Shown: positions 1-7,729, numbered from the stretch's first letter. The stretch is 36,922 bases of DNA from Cytophagia bacterium (GCA_004293645.1 REAB01000110.1:1-36922), one strand, 5' to 3'. Notes: generated by a model not told the origin, from the letters alone. Translations and numbers: made by a program.

Positions 1-116
1 CTACTAAACATGCCGAACAGGTTAAATACCCAATGACAAAACAGTATGACTCCCAACCACAAAATTATATTCTCTTGCTACAAAACTACGATGACAAAAG
101 GGGCAGCATGACAAAA

Positions 117-755
117 TCACTTCCACCGATTGAGTTTAAGCGCGTATTCGGACGGGCTGCCAAACAAAATTTTACCCGTTTTGTCTTTGCCCATTTCACT
201 GGTTGAGAGGCCGTTGGGGGCAATGCGCATTTTGTCGTAAATAAAGATATTTTCTTGGCGACGGCTCGAATAAAACACGCAAGAATCGGCGCGGCCCACG
301 TAGGCATCGCCTTCTGGAAGCCAAGCAGAAGGGCAACCCAACGACGATTTGAGTTGAGCGGCGGTCAGTTCTTGCTGTTTGGCTGGATTGAGGTGCAAAT
401 CAACAAACGCGCTGTCTTTTTGGAAAGAAAGTGCTTCGGAAGTCAGGCTTTTTTTAGATTTGTCGTACTTAAAAACGTACAATCGCTGCCGATACAGTTG
501 TTTGGGGTCGTTTTGTTTGAGGTATTTGACGTAAAAAACGTTTTTGCCCAAAAATGGCACTTGCACGGGGGCAACCGTAATGTGCATTCGCTCAAAAGCG
601 GCCTTCTCGCTGGGCAGTCCGTTAAAAGTTTCGCCCACGCTGTCGTATTCGCCCGCAAAAATACGGCATATTTTTTTAAAATCTTTGGGGGTAATTTGCT
701 GGGCTGTTGCGCCAACATAACAAAGCAACAGGGCTAAAAAAAGGGAATGTTTCAT
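117..755 (-). CDS. secreted CpcT/CpeT-family (DUF1001-like) protein
   Basis: A 212-residue protein with a Sec signal peptide (MKHSLFLALLLCYVGATAQ, cleavage near residue 19). The body has the layout of the CpcT/CpeT family: a GETFNG-type motif near residue 42, a central segment reading KNVFYVKYL then YRQRLYVF, and a late GCPSAWLPEGDAYVGRADSC block matching the family's conserved Gly-Cys...Gly-Asp...Cys region. In cyanobacteria this fold attaches bilins to phycobiliproteins. Here there are no phycobiliproteins and the protein is exported, so its substrate is unknown; it may simply bind a hydrophobic ligand in the periplasm. Its ATG lies 4 bases after the stop of the NfeD gene, so it is very likely the last gene of that operon. 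Family assignment is from remembered motifs. Confidence 0.78.
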   Translation of the reverse strand: MKHSLFLALLLCYVGATAQQITPKDFKKICRIFAGEYDSVGETFNGLPSEKAAFERMHITVAPVQVPFLGKNVFYVKYLKQNDPKQLYRQRLYVFKYDKSKKSLTSEALSFQKDSAFVDLHLNPAKQQELTAAQLKSSLGCPSAWLPEGDAYVGRADSCVFYSSRRQENIFIYDKMRIAPNGLSTSEMGKDKTGKILFGSPSEYALKLNRWK

Positions 756-759
756 GCGT

Positions 760-1197
760 TTATATTTCTACCACTATGAGTTTGATACCGTCTAATTCTT
801 TGATAATTACCGATTTACCTTTTTCAATCAACGTGCCGCTGGCCGACAGGGCTATCCACTCGGTGCCACGGTAAAAAACCCGCCCTTCGCCCTGCGCGGG
901 AATGTCGTTAATGACCGTAGCTTGGTCGCCCAGGTATTCCGAATATTCGGTACCTCCTTTGTTGCGTTTGAGCCACGCCTTGAGCGGTTGCCGCGCTACC
1001 AAAAGCGACAAAACCGACACAATGGAGAAACTCAGCAGTTGCATGTTAAAACTCTCTGTCAGCCCCAAGCTGGTTAAAATAGCCGTAACGACAGCCCCAA
1101 TGGTGAAAAAAATAAACAACAGCGACACTGACACCAGTTCAATAATAAGTGTCAGTGCCGCTACGATAATCCAGATGTGGGTGAGTGATAAATCCAT
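760..1197 (-). CDS. NfeD-family short membrane protein
   Basis: A 145-residue protein with hydrophobic segments at about residues 8-27, 28-47 and 52-68. A C-terminal soluble OB-fold-like domain follows (about 85-145), with GDQATVINDI, a GRVFYRGTEW segment and a VIIKELDGIKLIV end typical of NfeD. This is the short NfeD form without the N-terminal ClpP-like protease. Known NfeD proteins are encoded next to stomatin-type SPFH proteins and are thought to act with them in membrane microdomains. That is the case here: it starts 1 base after the stop of the SPFH gene and is followed 4 bases later by the CpeT-like gene, so the three are almost certainly co-transcribed. Confidence 0.88.
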   Translation of the reverse strand: MDLSLTHIWIIVAALTLIIELVSVSLLFIFFTIGAVVTAILTSLGLTESFNMQLLSFSIVSVLSLLVARQPLKAWLKRNKGGTEYSEYLGDQATVINDIPAQGEGRVFYRGTEWIALSASGTLIEKGKSVIIKELDGIKLIVVEI

Positions 1198-1198
1198 G

Positions 1199-2104
1199 TT
1201 ATTTGGTCTGTTTTACAACGCTCATGGCCGTGGCAATCATGGAAGCCATGTCGCCGAAGTTGGCGGGCAAAATCATGGTATTGTTGGTTTTGGCCAAATG
1301 GCCAAATTGCTCCACAAACTGCTCGGCCACTTTGAGTTGTACAGCCTCCGCGCCCCCTTTTTCTTGAATGGCTGCCGCTACCAAACGAATACTTTCGGCG
1401 GTGGCCTCGGCTACAGCCTTGATGGCCGAAGCTTGGCCTTCCGACTCGTTGATTTGGCGCAATTTCAAACCTTCTGATTCCAAAACGGCTTTTTGCTTTT
1501 GGCCTTCGGCCATGTTTACAGCCGCCAGTTTTTCGCCGTCAGACTGCAATATCAACGCCCGACGTTCCCGCTCGGCCTGCATTTGTTTTTCCATGGCGTG
1601 CAGCACACTTTGGGGCGGTGTTATGTTCTTGATTTCGTAGCGCAGCATTTTTACGCCCCAGCCTACGGCGGCTTCGTCAATGGCCTGTACTACGGCTTGG
1701 TTTACCGTGGTGCGCTCTTCAAATGTTTTGTCCAAATCAATTTTGCCAATTTCGGAGCGCATGGTGGTTTGGGCCAACTGCGTTACGCCAAAAATATAAT
1801 CGCCAATGCCATAAGAAGCACGCTGGGCATCAATGACCTGAAAAAACAACACGCCATCTACGCGCACTTGCACGTTGTCGCGGGTAATGCATATTTGTTC
1901 GGGTATGTCAATGGCTTTTTCTTTGAGGCTGTGCTTGTAGGCCGTGCGGTCGAAAAAGGGAATAATAAAATTGACACCAGGCTGCAAAACGGCATAAAAC
2001 TTACCTAATCGCTCCACTACGTAAGCCGATTGTTGGGGCACTACTTTCACGGTCATCAAAACTACCAACAGTGCCAATACTGAGATAATACCAAAAGTGA
2101 TCAT
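1199..2104 (-). CDS. SPFH/band 7 protein, paraslipin (QmcA/stomatin-like) type
   Basis: A 301-residue protein with one N-terminal membrane anchor (about residues 2-20). The band 7 domain follows: QQSAYVVERLGKF, GVNFIIPFFDR, and the conserved TRDNVQVRVDGVLFFQV and GWGVKMLRYEIKNITPP motifs. A long Ala/Glu/Gln-rich helix (about 170-260) then drives oligomerisation, and there is a hydrophobic C-terminus (MASMIATAM). It is the paraslipin subgroup (QmcA in Escherichia coli, human STOML2), which forms large ring or cage assemblies in the membrane and affects protease access and membrane organisation. It is the first gene of the operon with NfeD and the CpeT-like gene. The start is supported by the position of the transmembrane anchor. 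Confidence 0.93.
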   Translation of the reverse strand: MITFGIISVLALLVVLMTVKVVPQQSAYVVERLGKFYAVLQPGVNFIIPFFDRTAYKHSLKEKAIDIPEQICITRDNVQVRVDGVLFFQVIDAQRASYGIGDYIFGVTQLAQTTMRSEIGKIDLDKTFEERTTVNQAVVQAIDEAAVGWGVKMLRYEIKNITPPQSVLHAMEKQMQAERERRALILQSDGEKLAAVNMAEGQKQKAVLESEGLKLRQINESEGQASAIKAVAEATAESIRLVAAAIQEKGGAEAVQLKVAEQFVEQFGHLAKTNNTMILPANFGDMASMIATAMSVVKQTK

Positions 2105-2131
2105 GTTGTTTTTGGGGGTTTAGTTGTGGCG

Positions 2132-2164
2132 TAAAAGTAGTAAAACACGCGCTTCTAATGCAAG
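2132..2164 (-). promoter_or_regulatory. candidate Bacteroidota promoter for the SPFH-NfeD operon
   Basis: On the minus strand a CTTG (2164-2161) is followed after 21 nt by TACTTTTA (2139-2132). This is close to the Bacteroidota housekeeping consensus TTTG-N19-21-TAnnTTTG, with one mismatch in each box. It would start transcription about 20 nt upstream of the ATG at 2104. Inferred from pattern only. Confidence 0.42.
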
Positions 2165-2334
2165 TAATTTAACCCCATCGGCATTAATTAGGATAGGAAC
2201 GGCCAATACGCGCCCTTGAATGGCGTAAAGTTTATTTTTTAAAAATCCAAACAATCTGATACAAGTAAAAAATGCCCCGAAAAGGGTTTATCTCAAATAG
2301 ACCATTAACTCTCAATATGAAAGCAAAATCTATT

Positions 2335-2365
2335 TTCAAAAAACCGTTTTTTGGGGGTAATATTG
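2335..2365 (+). promoter_or_regulatory. weak candidate promoter for the GntP permease
   Basis: TTTC at 2335-2338 is followed after 19 nt by TAATATTG at 2358-2365, a two-mismatch match to TTTG-N19-21-TAnnTTTG, about 28 nt before the ATG at 2394. Nothing else promoter-like was seen between 2165 and 2393. Low confidence. Confidence 0.3.
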
Positions 2366-2393
2366 ATTCTTTAAACCTAAACCTTTCAAAATT

Positions 2394-3710
2394 ATGTTAC
2401 TTCTGTACGTTTTATTGGGCATTCTGGCTTTGGTCCTTTTAGTTGCCTACTTAAAAATTGATACTTTTATCTCTTTTGTGCTGGTAAGTATTGGTTTGGG
2501 TTTGGCCTGTGGCATGAAAATCTCGGCCATCACGCAGTCGCTAGAAAAAGGTATTGGTGGCACGCTGGGTTCGTTGGTTATTATTATTGGTTTTGGCGCC
2601 ATGCTCGGCAAGCTCGTTGCCGACAGCGGGGCTGCCCAGCGCATCACGGCTACCATCATGCGCGTATTTGGCCTCAAATACTTGACTTGGGGCTTGGCGT
2701 TGGCGGGTTTTATCATTGGGTTGCCGTTGTTTTATAATGCGGGTTTTGTTATAGTTATTCCGCTCATATTCAGCATTGTAGCCTCTACGCGGTTGCCCAT
2801 GCTTTACGTGGCCATTCCCATGCTGTCGGCGTTGTCGGTGGCGCACGGCTATTTGCCCCCGCACCCGTCGCCCACGGCCATTGCTACGCAGTTTAAGGCC
2901 GACATTGGCCTCACGCTTTTTTACGGTATTTTGGTGGCTGTTCCCGCTATTATTGTGGCAGGACCGCTTTTTGCGCGTACGCTCAAAGGTTTTAATCCCA
3001 AGCCCAACCCCGAATTGTTGAACATCAAACAGTTTGCCGACTCCGAAATGCCCAGTTTGAGCGTTAGCTTGCTGGTGGCCTTGTTGCCCCTTATTTTGCT
3101 GACCGCCATGCCGCCCATCAAAGGCTTTTTTGAAGACGGCACACCCATACACCAAGTTTTTGCTTTTCTCGGCGACCCGTCCATTGCCATGCTGGTATCG
3201 GTATTGGTAGCTGTTTATTTTCTCGGAATCAAGCGCGGGCGTAGCACGCAGGCGGTCATGAAATCGCTGGAAGAAGCCTTCAAAGGGGTTTCGGTTATTT
3301 TGTTGGTAGTGGCGGGCGCGGGCGGTTTTAAGCAAATATTGACCGACGGCGGCGTGAGCCAGTACATCGGTGAGTTGCTGGCCGACGTGCAAATTTCGCC
3401 CTTGGTGCTGGGCTGGGCCATTGCAGGTCTGATTCGGATTTGCGTAGGCTCGGCCACCGTGGCTGGGCTAACCACGGTGGGTATTGTAGCGCCGCTGGTA
3501 GCCAACCAAGCCATTAAGCCCGAACTCATGGTGCTGGCCATCGGCTCGGGTAGCCTGATGTTTTCGCACCTCAACGACGGCGGTTTTTGGCTTTATAAAG
3601 AATATTTTAACCTCTCTATCAAAGAAACCCTCCAAACTTGGACGGTCATGGAAACCATTGTATCGGTGATTGGATTGATTGGCGTATTGATTTTGAACGT
3701 GATAGTTTGA
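2394..3710 (+). CDS. GntP-family permease (gluconate/sugar-acid:H+ symporter)
   Basis: A 438-residue integral membrane protein that is hydrophobic throughout, with about 12 membrane segments. GntP-family hallmarks are present: LVIIIGFGAMLGKLVADSGAA near residues 61-82, the LPLFYNAGFVIVIPL block, and SVAHGYLPPHPSP near residue 150. The C-terminal half carries GLIRICVGSATVAGLTT and GSGSLMFSHLNDGGFW. Length matches the family (about 440). GntP permeases import gluconate or related aldonates by proton symport. There is no gluconate kinase or dehydratase beside it, so the true substrate (gluconate, a 2-keto acid, D-glycerate and so on) cannot be told. It is monocistronic and diverges from the SPFH operon. 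Confidence 0.92.
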   Translation: MLLLYVLLGILALVLLVAYLKIDTFISFVLVSIGLGLACGMKISAITQSLEKGIGGTLGSLVIIIGFGAMLGKLVADSGAAQRITATIMRVFGLKYLTWGLALAGFIIGLPLFYNAGFVIVIPLIFSIVASTRLPMLYVAIPMLSALSVAHGYLPPHPSPTAIATQFKADIGLTLFYGILVAVPAIIVAGPLFARTLKGFNPKPNPELLNIKQFADSEMPSLSVSLLVALLPLILLTAMPPIKGFFEDGTPIHQVFAFLGDPSIAMLVSVLVAVYFLGIKRGRSTQAVMKSLEEAFKGVSVILLVVAGAGGFKQILTDGGVSQYIGELLADVQISPLVLGWAIAGLIRICVGSATVAGLTTVGIVAPLVANQAIKPELMVLAIGSGSLMFSHLNDGGFWLYKEYFNLSIKETLQTWTVMETIVSVIGLIGVLILNVIV

Positions 3711-3786
3711 AGCCAGCTGTTGCAGTCGGTTTGTTAATTTGGGGTATTTCCGTTAGTTTTAAGCCTTCAAAGATATGACACAAAAC

Positions 3787-3794
3787 TATTTTTG
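3787..3794 (+). promoter_or_regulatory. candidate -7 box upstream of the TSP3-OmpA gene
   Basis: TATTTTTG fits the Bacteroidota -7 consensus TAnnTTTG and lies 34 nt before the ATG at 3829. No TTTG was found at the required 19-21 nt spacing upstream, so this is a half-site only. Confidence 0.3.
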
Positions 3795-3828
3795 AAAAAA
3801 TAACACTAACCTACCCACAATAATTATC

Positions 3829-5565
3829 ATGAAAGTATCTCTGCGTTTATTGCTCGTTATCAGCATTTTCGTTGCCTGGAAAAGCCAAGCTCAACAACTC
3901 CACAAAACTTGGGAGATAGGGGCGATGGTGGGCCAATCGGGCTATTTGGGCGATTTGAACAAGTCCGATTTTTTTTCAAAAGAGCCTAAACTCAGTGGTG
4001 GCTTGTTGGCCCGTTATCATTACAGTCGCAACTTGACCCTGCGCGGTGCTTTGACTTTCGGGTCGTTGTGGGGGAGCGATGCCAATTTTAGCGACCGCAA
4101 AGATCGGGGCTTCAGAACCAGATCGCCACTCACCGACTTGTCGGGTATCATAGAGTGGGATTTTCTGGGCAAACGTCGTTATAAATACGACACAACCGCT
4201 TTCCAAGTGCGTTTTCGCCGTACCCTTTCGCCCTATTTGTTCACGGGCGTGGGCGTGGGTTTTACCAAACCAAAACCCGATTTTACGGGAACAACAGCTA
4301 CGCCCGCTAATTTTAGACAAGGGGCAATGCAAGACTTATCCACGGGTTATTCAAATACCCATTTTGTAATACCATTTGGCGTTGGCGTACGCTACGATTT
4401 GAGCGAAAACTGGACACTGGGCTTGGAAGCAGGTTTTAGGTTGGCCTTCTCCGACTACTTAGATGGTGTCAGCAAGGCCGCAAACCCAAGCCGAAACGAC
4501 CGCTATAAACTGTCGGGCTTGACCATTACGTACCGAATCAATAACAAAGATAAAGACCGCGACGGCATTTTGGACAAAGACGACGCTTGCCCCACCGAGC
4601 CTGGTGCCGTAAAAATGAAAGGCTGTCCCGACCGCGATAACGACGGCGTGGCCGACAAAGACGACGACTGCCCAGGCTTGTTTGGATTGGCCGCGCTCAA
4701 AGGTTGCCCCGATGCCGACGGCGACGGCATAGCCGACAAAAATGACGAATGCCCCAACGAATATGGCGCATTGGCCTTGAAAGGCTGCCCCGACAAAGAC
4801 AAAGATGGCATAGCCGACAAGGACGATGCTTGCCCCGATGCCGCTGGTGTGGCCGCGTTGGGCGGTTGCCCCGACAAAGACAAAGACGGCATAGCCGACA
4901 AAGACGACGCTTGCCCCGATGCCGCTGGCAAAATAGAACTAAAAGGTTGCCCCGACACTGACAACGACGGCATAGCCGACAAAGACGACGCTTGCCCCAG
5001 CGTAGCGGGTGTGGCCTTGTTTAGCGGTTGCCCCGACACCGACCGCGACAGCGTAGAAGATGCCAAAGACCGCTGCCCAGAGTTGGCAGGGAAACCACAA
5101 TTTGAAGGTTGCCCCGACCAAAAAACACTCACTGCCGTCATAAAAGAAGCGGAGAAAAAAGCCAAATTGGAAGCCCAAAGCGCCACAAAGCAACCCGTTA
5201 AAATAGACGAAACCCAGAAAGTAGCCGAAATTCAAATAAGCCCCATTTTATTTGAAGTAGGTAAGGCACAGATTCAGGCGCAATACATTGAAACACTCAA
5301 CAACGTGGCCGAAACAATGGCCAAAAACCCCAACTATACACTCAAAATAATAGGCTATACCGACGAAATGGGCGACCCAAAAAGCAACCAAAAGCTGTCG
5401 GAAGCGCGGGCAGCGGCTTGTTTTGATTATTTGCTCAAAAAAGGCGTAAACGCGGGCCGAATGTCGTTTGTGGGCTATGGTGAGCAGTTTCCCAAAATAC
5501 CCAACGCCGACGCGCAAAGTCGCCAGCAAAATCGCCGAGTAGAGATAAACGCTTACCGCAATTAA
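3829..5565 (+). CDS. outer-membrane protein: DUF6089-type barrel + TSP3 repeats + OmpA domain
   Basis: A 578-residue protein with a signal peptide (MKVSLRLLLVISIFVAWKSQA). Residues about 25-235 form a DUF6089-type beta-barrel region, with GYLGDLNKSDFFSKEP early and ...DRYKLSGLTITYRI at its end. Residues about 238-435 hold seven thrombospondin type 3 repeats of the form D-x-D-x-D-G-x-x-D-x-x-D-x-C-P; the Asp ladders bind calcium and the Cys are spaced for disulfides. The C-terminal OmpA/MotB domain (about 465-578) carries GYTDEMGD, the LSEARA helix and NRRVEI, the residues that grip peptidoglycan. The role is inferred as an outer-membrane anchor to the cell wall with a calcium-stiffened linker. 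A smaller paralogue of the barrel follows immediately downstream. Confidence 0.9.
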   Translation: MKVSLRLLLVISIFVAWKSQAQQLHKTWEIGAMVGQSGYLGDLNKSDFFSKEPKLSGGLLARYHYSRNLTLRGALTFGSLWGSDANFSDRKDRGFRTRSPLTDLSGIIEWDFLGKRRYKYDTTAFQVRFRRTLSPYLFTGVGVGFTKPKPDFTGTTATPANFRQGAMQDLSTGYSNTHFVIPFGVGVRYDLSENWTLGLEAGFRLAFSDYLDGVSKAANPSRNDRYKLSGLTITYRINNKDKDRDGILDKDDACPTEPGAVKMKGCPDRDNDGVADKDDDCPGLFGLAALKGCPDADGDGIADKNDECPNEYGALALKGCPDKDKDGIADKDDACPDAAGVAALGGCPDKDKDGIADKDDACPDAAGKIELKGCPDTDNDGIADKDDACPSVAGVALFSGCPDTDRDSVEDAKDRCPELAGKPQFEGCPDQKTLTAVIKEAEKKAKLEAQSATKQPVKIDETQKVAEIQISPILFEVGKAQIQAQYIETLNNVAETMAKNPNYTLKIIGYTDEMGDPKSNQKLSEARAAACFDYLLKKGVNAGRMSFVGYGEQFPKIPNADAQSRQQNRRVEINAYRN

Positions 5566-5579
5566 CAAACCCAAGCTGC

Positions 5580-5616
5580 AAAAAAGCCGAATACCCGCGT
5601 GGTGTTCGGCTTTTTT
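5580..5616 (+). terminator. intrinsic terminator after the TSP3-OmpA gene
   Basis: AAAAAAGCCGAA (5580-5591) pairs perfectly with TTCGGCTTTTTT (5605-5616). With inner pairs 5592-5595/5601-5604 (one G-U) this gives a 16-bp stem, a 5-nt loop and a terminal T run, 14 nt after the stop codon. Confidence 0.92.
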
Positions 5617-5716
5617 GTTACTTTTGTAATTGTTATGAATAAGCTCAACTCTTCTTGCCCCAAACCAGTGCTTTTATTCATTCGTAGTTTATTGGTTTTC
5701 AAATCCAATTATTCGC

Positions 5717-6442
5717 ATGATGACACTTAAAGTACGCCTGTTCATTTTGCTGTTTTGGGCAAATTGGGGAATAACGTGGTCGCAAGGACGCTTAGAATTG
5801 GGCGGGTTTGTGGGCGTTGCGGGCTATTTGGGCGACCTCAATAAGTCTGATTGGTTATCTAAAGAACCGCGCCCCGCTTACGGCGCATTTGTGCGTTACA
5901 ATCTCACGCCTCGGCTTTCGGGCAGTTTATCGCTTTTGCACGGGCGGTTGTCAGGCCGCGACAGCCACTACGCCGACCGCGCTTCTCGAAACTTTTCCAC
6001 TACTACGCCTATCAATGAACTAACTGCCCAAGTCGAGTTTAATTTATGGCCGCTCACCGACCCGCGCAATCCGCGCAATTTTAGCCCCGCTTTTACGCCT
6101 TATTTGTTTGTAGGTGCAGGAGTAGCCACCACCAAGCCCGCGCCCGATTTTGAGAATGTTATTGTAGCAAAACCCGAATATACCGACGGAGCTGAGGCCG
6201 ATGGTGTGGCTAAATATAGCAACACGCACGTCATTTTACCGTTTGGACTTGGCCTCAAATATCGATTTCGCCCCGAATGGACCCTCACCGTCGAGGCAGG
6301 TTTCCGACTTACTTTCTCCGATTATTTAGACGGCATTAGTGCTGCTGCCAATCCTGCCAAAAACGACCGCTACAAATTTTCGGGCGTTACGCTGGCTTAT
6401 CGGTTCAAAAAAAGTGCTACCAAGTGCATCGTAGATTATTAA
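5717..6442 (+). CDS. DUF6089-type outer-membrane beta-barrel protein (stand-alone paralogue)
   Basis: A 241-residue protein with a signal peptide (MMTLKVRLFILLFWANWGITWS, start at 5717 or the adjacent ATG at 5720). It aligns along its whole length with residues 25-235 of the preceding gene: both have GYLGDLNKSD, SKEP, SPYLF/TPYLF-VG-GV, SNTH-PFG-G, LEAGFRL/VEAGFRL-FSDYLDG and NP-NDRYK-SG. It lacks the TSP3 and OmpA parts and ends just after the barrel, so it is a membrane pore-like or structural barrel only. A -7-like TACTTTTG at 5619-5626, just after the upstream terminator, suggests its own promoter, but no matching TTTG was seen. The UbiA-like gene starts 13 nt downstream. Molecular function unknown. 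Confidence 0.82.
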   Translation: MMTLKVRLFILLFWANWGITWSQGRLELGGFVGVAGYLGDLNKSDWLSKEPRPAYGAFVRYNLTPRLSGSLSLLHGRLSGRDSHYADRASRNFSTTTPINELTAQVEFNLWPLTDPRNPRNFSPAFTPYLFVGAGVATTKPAPDFENVIVAKPEYTDGAEADGVAKYSNTHVILPFGLGLKYRFRPEWTLTVEAGFRLTFSDYLDGISAAANPAKNDRYKFSGVTLAYRFKKSATKCIVDY

Positions 6443-6455
6443 AAATACCTTTTTT

Positions 6456-7292
6456 ATGAAAAATATTTTACTGCACCTTCGGCTTCCGTTTTCGTTTTTT
6501 TTGTTGCCCATTTATCTTTTTTCCCTCAGCCAAGTGCTGCACATCAATACAGCAAAGGCTTGGTGGGTTTTTTTTATCCTTCATTTTTTACTTTTCCCAG
6601 CCAGCAACGCCTTCAACAGTTATTACGACAAAGATGAGGGTAGTATTGGTCTATTAGAAAACCCGCCGCCCGTGAGCAAAGGTTTGCTCTACACAGCTTG
6701 GTTGTTCGATTTGGTAGCTATTTTCTTTGGTTATTTTTTTGTAACAAACTGGTTTTCAATCTATTTGATTGCTTACATTGTCGTTTCACGGGCGTACAGC
6801 CACCCACTGGTTCGGCTCAAAAAATACCCCATTGTCAGTTGGCTACTCGTTACTTTGTTTCAAGGTGCGCTTACTTATTGGGCGGTTTATGAAGCGGTTG
6901 GTGGGTCAATGGACAATGCCCAATGGTTGCCTGCTTTTATTTGTACTTCCAATCTGCTGGCTATTTATCCCATTACGCAGGTATATCAGCACGCCGAAGA
7001 TGCCCAACGGGGCGATTTAACGATGAGCCGTGTATTGGGTATTCGGGGAACGTTTTTGAACGCTCTTTTTTGGTTGGGCTTGTCGGGTATTGCTTTCTTT
7101 GTTTTCTTTCAAAATATCCTGCATTTTTTTTTGTTGGCGGGCGTGTTATCGCCTTTGATGGTATTTTTCAGCGTCTGGATGTGGCGCGTTTGGCAAAATG
7201 AAAAAGCTGCCGATTTTAAATCTACGATGATTTTAAACCTATTGGCCAGCCTTTGTTTGAATCTTTTTTTTGGAATTTTATGCTTTCTCTGA
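6456..7292 (+). CDS. UbiA-superfamily prenyltransferase-like membrane protein
   Basis: A 278-residue polytopic membrane protein with about 8-9 helices. The first aspartate motif is NSYYDKDEGS at residues 54-63 (N54, D58, D60), where canonical UbiA enzymes have NDxxDxxxD. A second motif YQHAEDAQRGD (Y177-D187) sits where the family has its second DxxxD. UbiA enzymes attach polyprenyl chains to aromatic acceptors, with the Asp residues holding Mg-diphosphate. The acceptor cannot be deduced: no quinone or haem genes are nearby, and both motifs deviate from the canonical spacing. It starts 13 nt after the barrel gene, so the two may share a transcript. Confidence 0.72.
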   Translation: MKNILLHLRLPFSFFLLPIYLFSLSQVLHINTAKAWWVFFILHFLLFPASNAFNSYYDKDEGSIGLLENPPPVSKGLLYTAWLFDLVAIFFGYFFVTNWFSIYLIAYIVVSRAYSHPLVRLKKYPIVSWLLVTLFQGALTYWAVYEAVGGSMDNAQWLPAFICTSNLLAIYPITQVYQHAEDAQRGDLTMSRVLGIRGTFLNALFWLGLSGIAFFVFFQNILHFFLLAGVLSPLMVFFSVWMWRVWQNEKAADFKSTMILNLLASLCLNLFFGILCFL

Positions 7293-7376
7293 ATTTCTTA
7301 ACCTTCTGATAATCAATCAAAAAAGTAGTATTGAGATTTGCGTGATAAATTTTGAATAAAAAAAGAATGAAAAATA

Positions 7377-7408
7377 TTTGCGTAATACGGCAAAACGCCC
7401 TACTTTTG
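7377..7408 (+). promoter_or_regulatory. consensus Bacteroidota promoter of the tRNA genes
   Basis: TTTG (7377-7380), exactly 20 nt, then TACTTTTG (7401-7408). This is a perfect match to the Bacteroidota primary-sigma consensus TTTG-N19-21-TAnnTTTG. The predicted start site near 7415 lies about 25 nt before the mature tRNA-Gly. Confidence 0.87.
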
Positions 7409-7439
7409 CACCACCAAACCACAAGATAGTGGTCAAAAT

Positions 7440-7512
7440 GCAAAAGTAGCTCAGCTGGTAGAGCGCGACCTTGCCAAGGTCGAGGTCGCGGGTTCGAACC
7501 CCGTCTTTTGCT
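7440..7512 (+). tRNA. tRNA-Gly (GCC)
   Basis: The acceptor stem GCAAAAG (7440-7446) pairs with CTTTTGC (7505-7511), with discriminator T7512. The anticodon stem CGACC/GGTCG encloses loop TTGCCAA (7471-7477), giving anticodon GCC at 7473-7475. The T arm has loop TTCGAAC. CCA is not encoded. Confidence 0.96.
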
Positions 7513-7514
7513 CG

Positions 7515-7542
7515 AAGCACCGCCGCAAACGGTGCTTTTTTT
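7515..7542 (+). terminator. hairpin terminator between the two tRNA genes
   Basis: AAGCACCG (7515-7522) pairs with CGGTGCTT (7530-7537) around a 7-nt loop and runs into a T7 tract (7536-7542). It follows tRNA-Gly directly and precedes tRNA-Leu by 20 nt, so it probably ends or attenuates the transcript between them. Confidence 0.75.
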
Positions 7543-7562
7543 GTCAAGAAGGAATGCCACCT

Positions 7563-7651
7563 GCCGGGGTGGTGGAACTGGTAGACACGCAGGACTTAAA
7601 ATCCTGTGAGCCGAAACGCTCGTACGGGTTCGATTCCCGTCCCCGGTACCA
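7563..7651 (+). tRNA. tRNA-Leu (UAA)
   Basis: The acceptor GCCGGGG (7563-7569) pairs with CCCCGGT (7641-7647, one G-U), with discriminator A7648. CCA appears to be encoded at 7649-7651. The anticodon stem CAGGA/TCCTG encloses loop CTTAAAA (7595-7601), giving anticodon TAA at 7597-7599. The long variable arm (TGAGC..GCTCG) confirms a class II tRNA. Confidence 0.95.
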
Positions 7652-7684
7652 ACCCTACTAAAAATAGGGTAAAAACAACTAAAT

Positions 7685-7729
7685 AAAAAGAGTGTAATAA
7701 GCTAATAAACAGCCTGTTACACTCTTTTT
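7685..7729 (+). terminator. intrinsic terminator after tRNA-Leu
   Basis: AAAAAGAGTGTAA (7685-7697) pairs perfectly over 13 bp with TTACACTCTTTTT (7717-7729) and continues into T residues. The 19-nt loop contains a minor GCT/AGC stem. Confidence 0.9.

Noticed and set aside
3..207. An open plus-strand frame at the window's left edge containing MTKQYDSQPQNYILLLQNYDD.
   Set aside because: It is short, overlaps the 3' end of the CpeT-like gene on the other strand, and shows no recognisable family; three nearby ATGACAAAA-like words make it look coincidental.
117..755. The CpeT-like gene as evidence for phycobilisomes or phototrophy.
   Set aside because: No phycobiliprotein or bilin genes are present, and the protein carries a secretion signal.
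4503..5186. A long minus-strand open frame opposite the TSP3 repeats.
   Set aside because: It is a shadow of repetitive Asp/Gly/Cys codons in the real gene and has low-complexity Ser/Gly/Gln composition.
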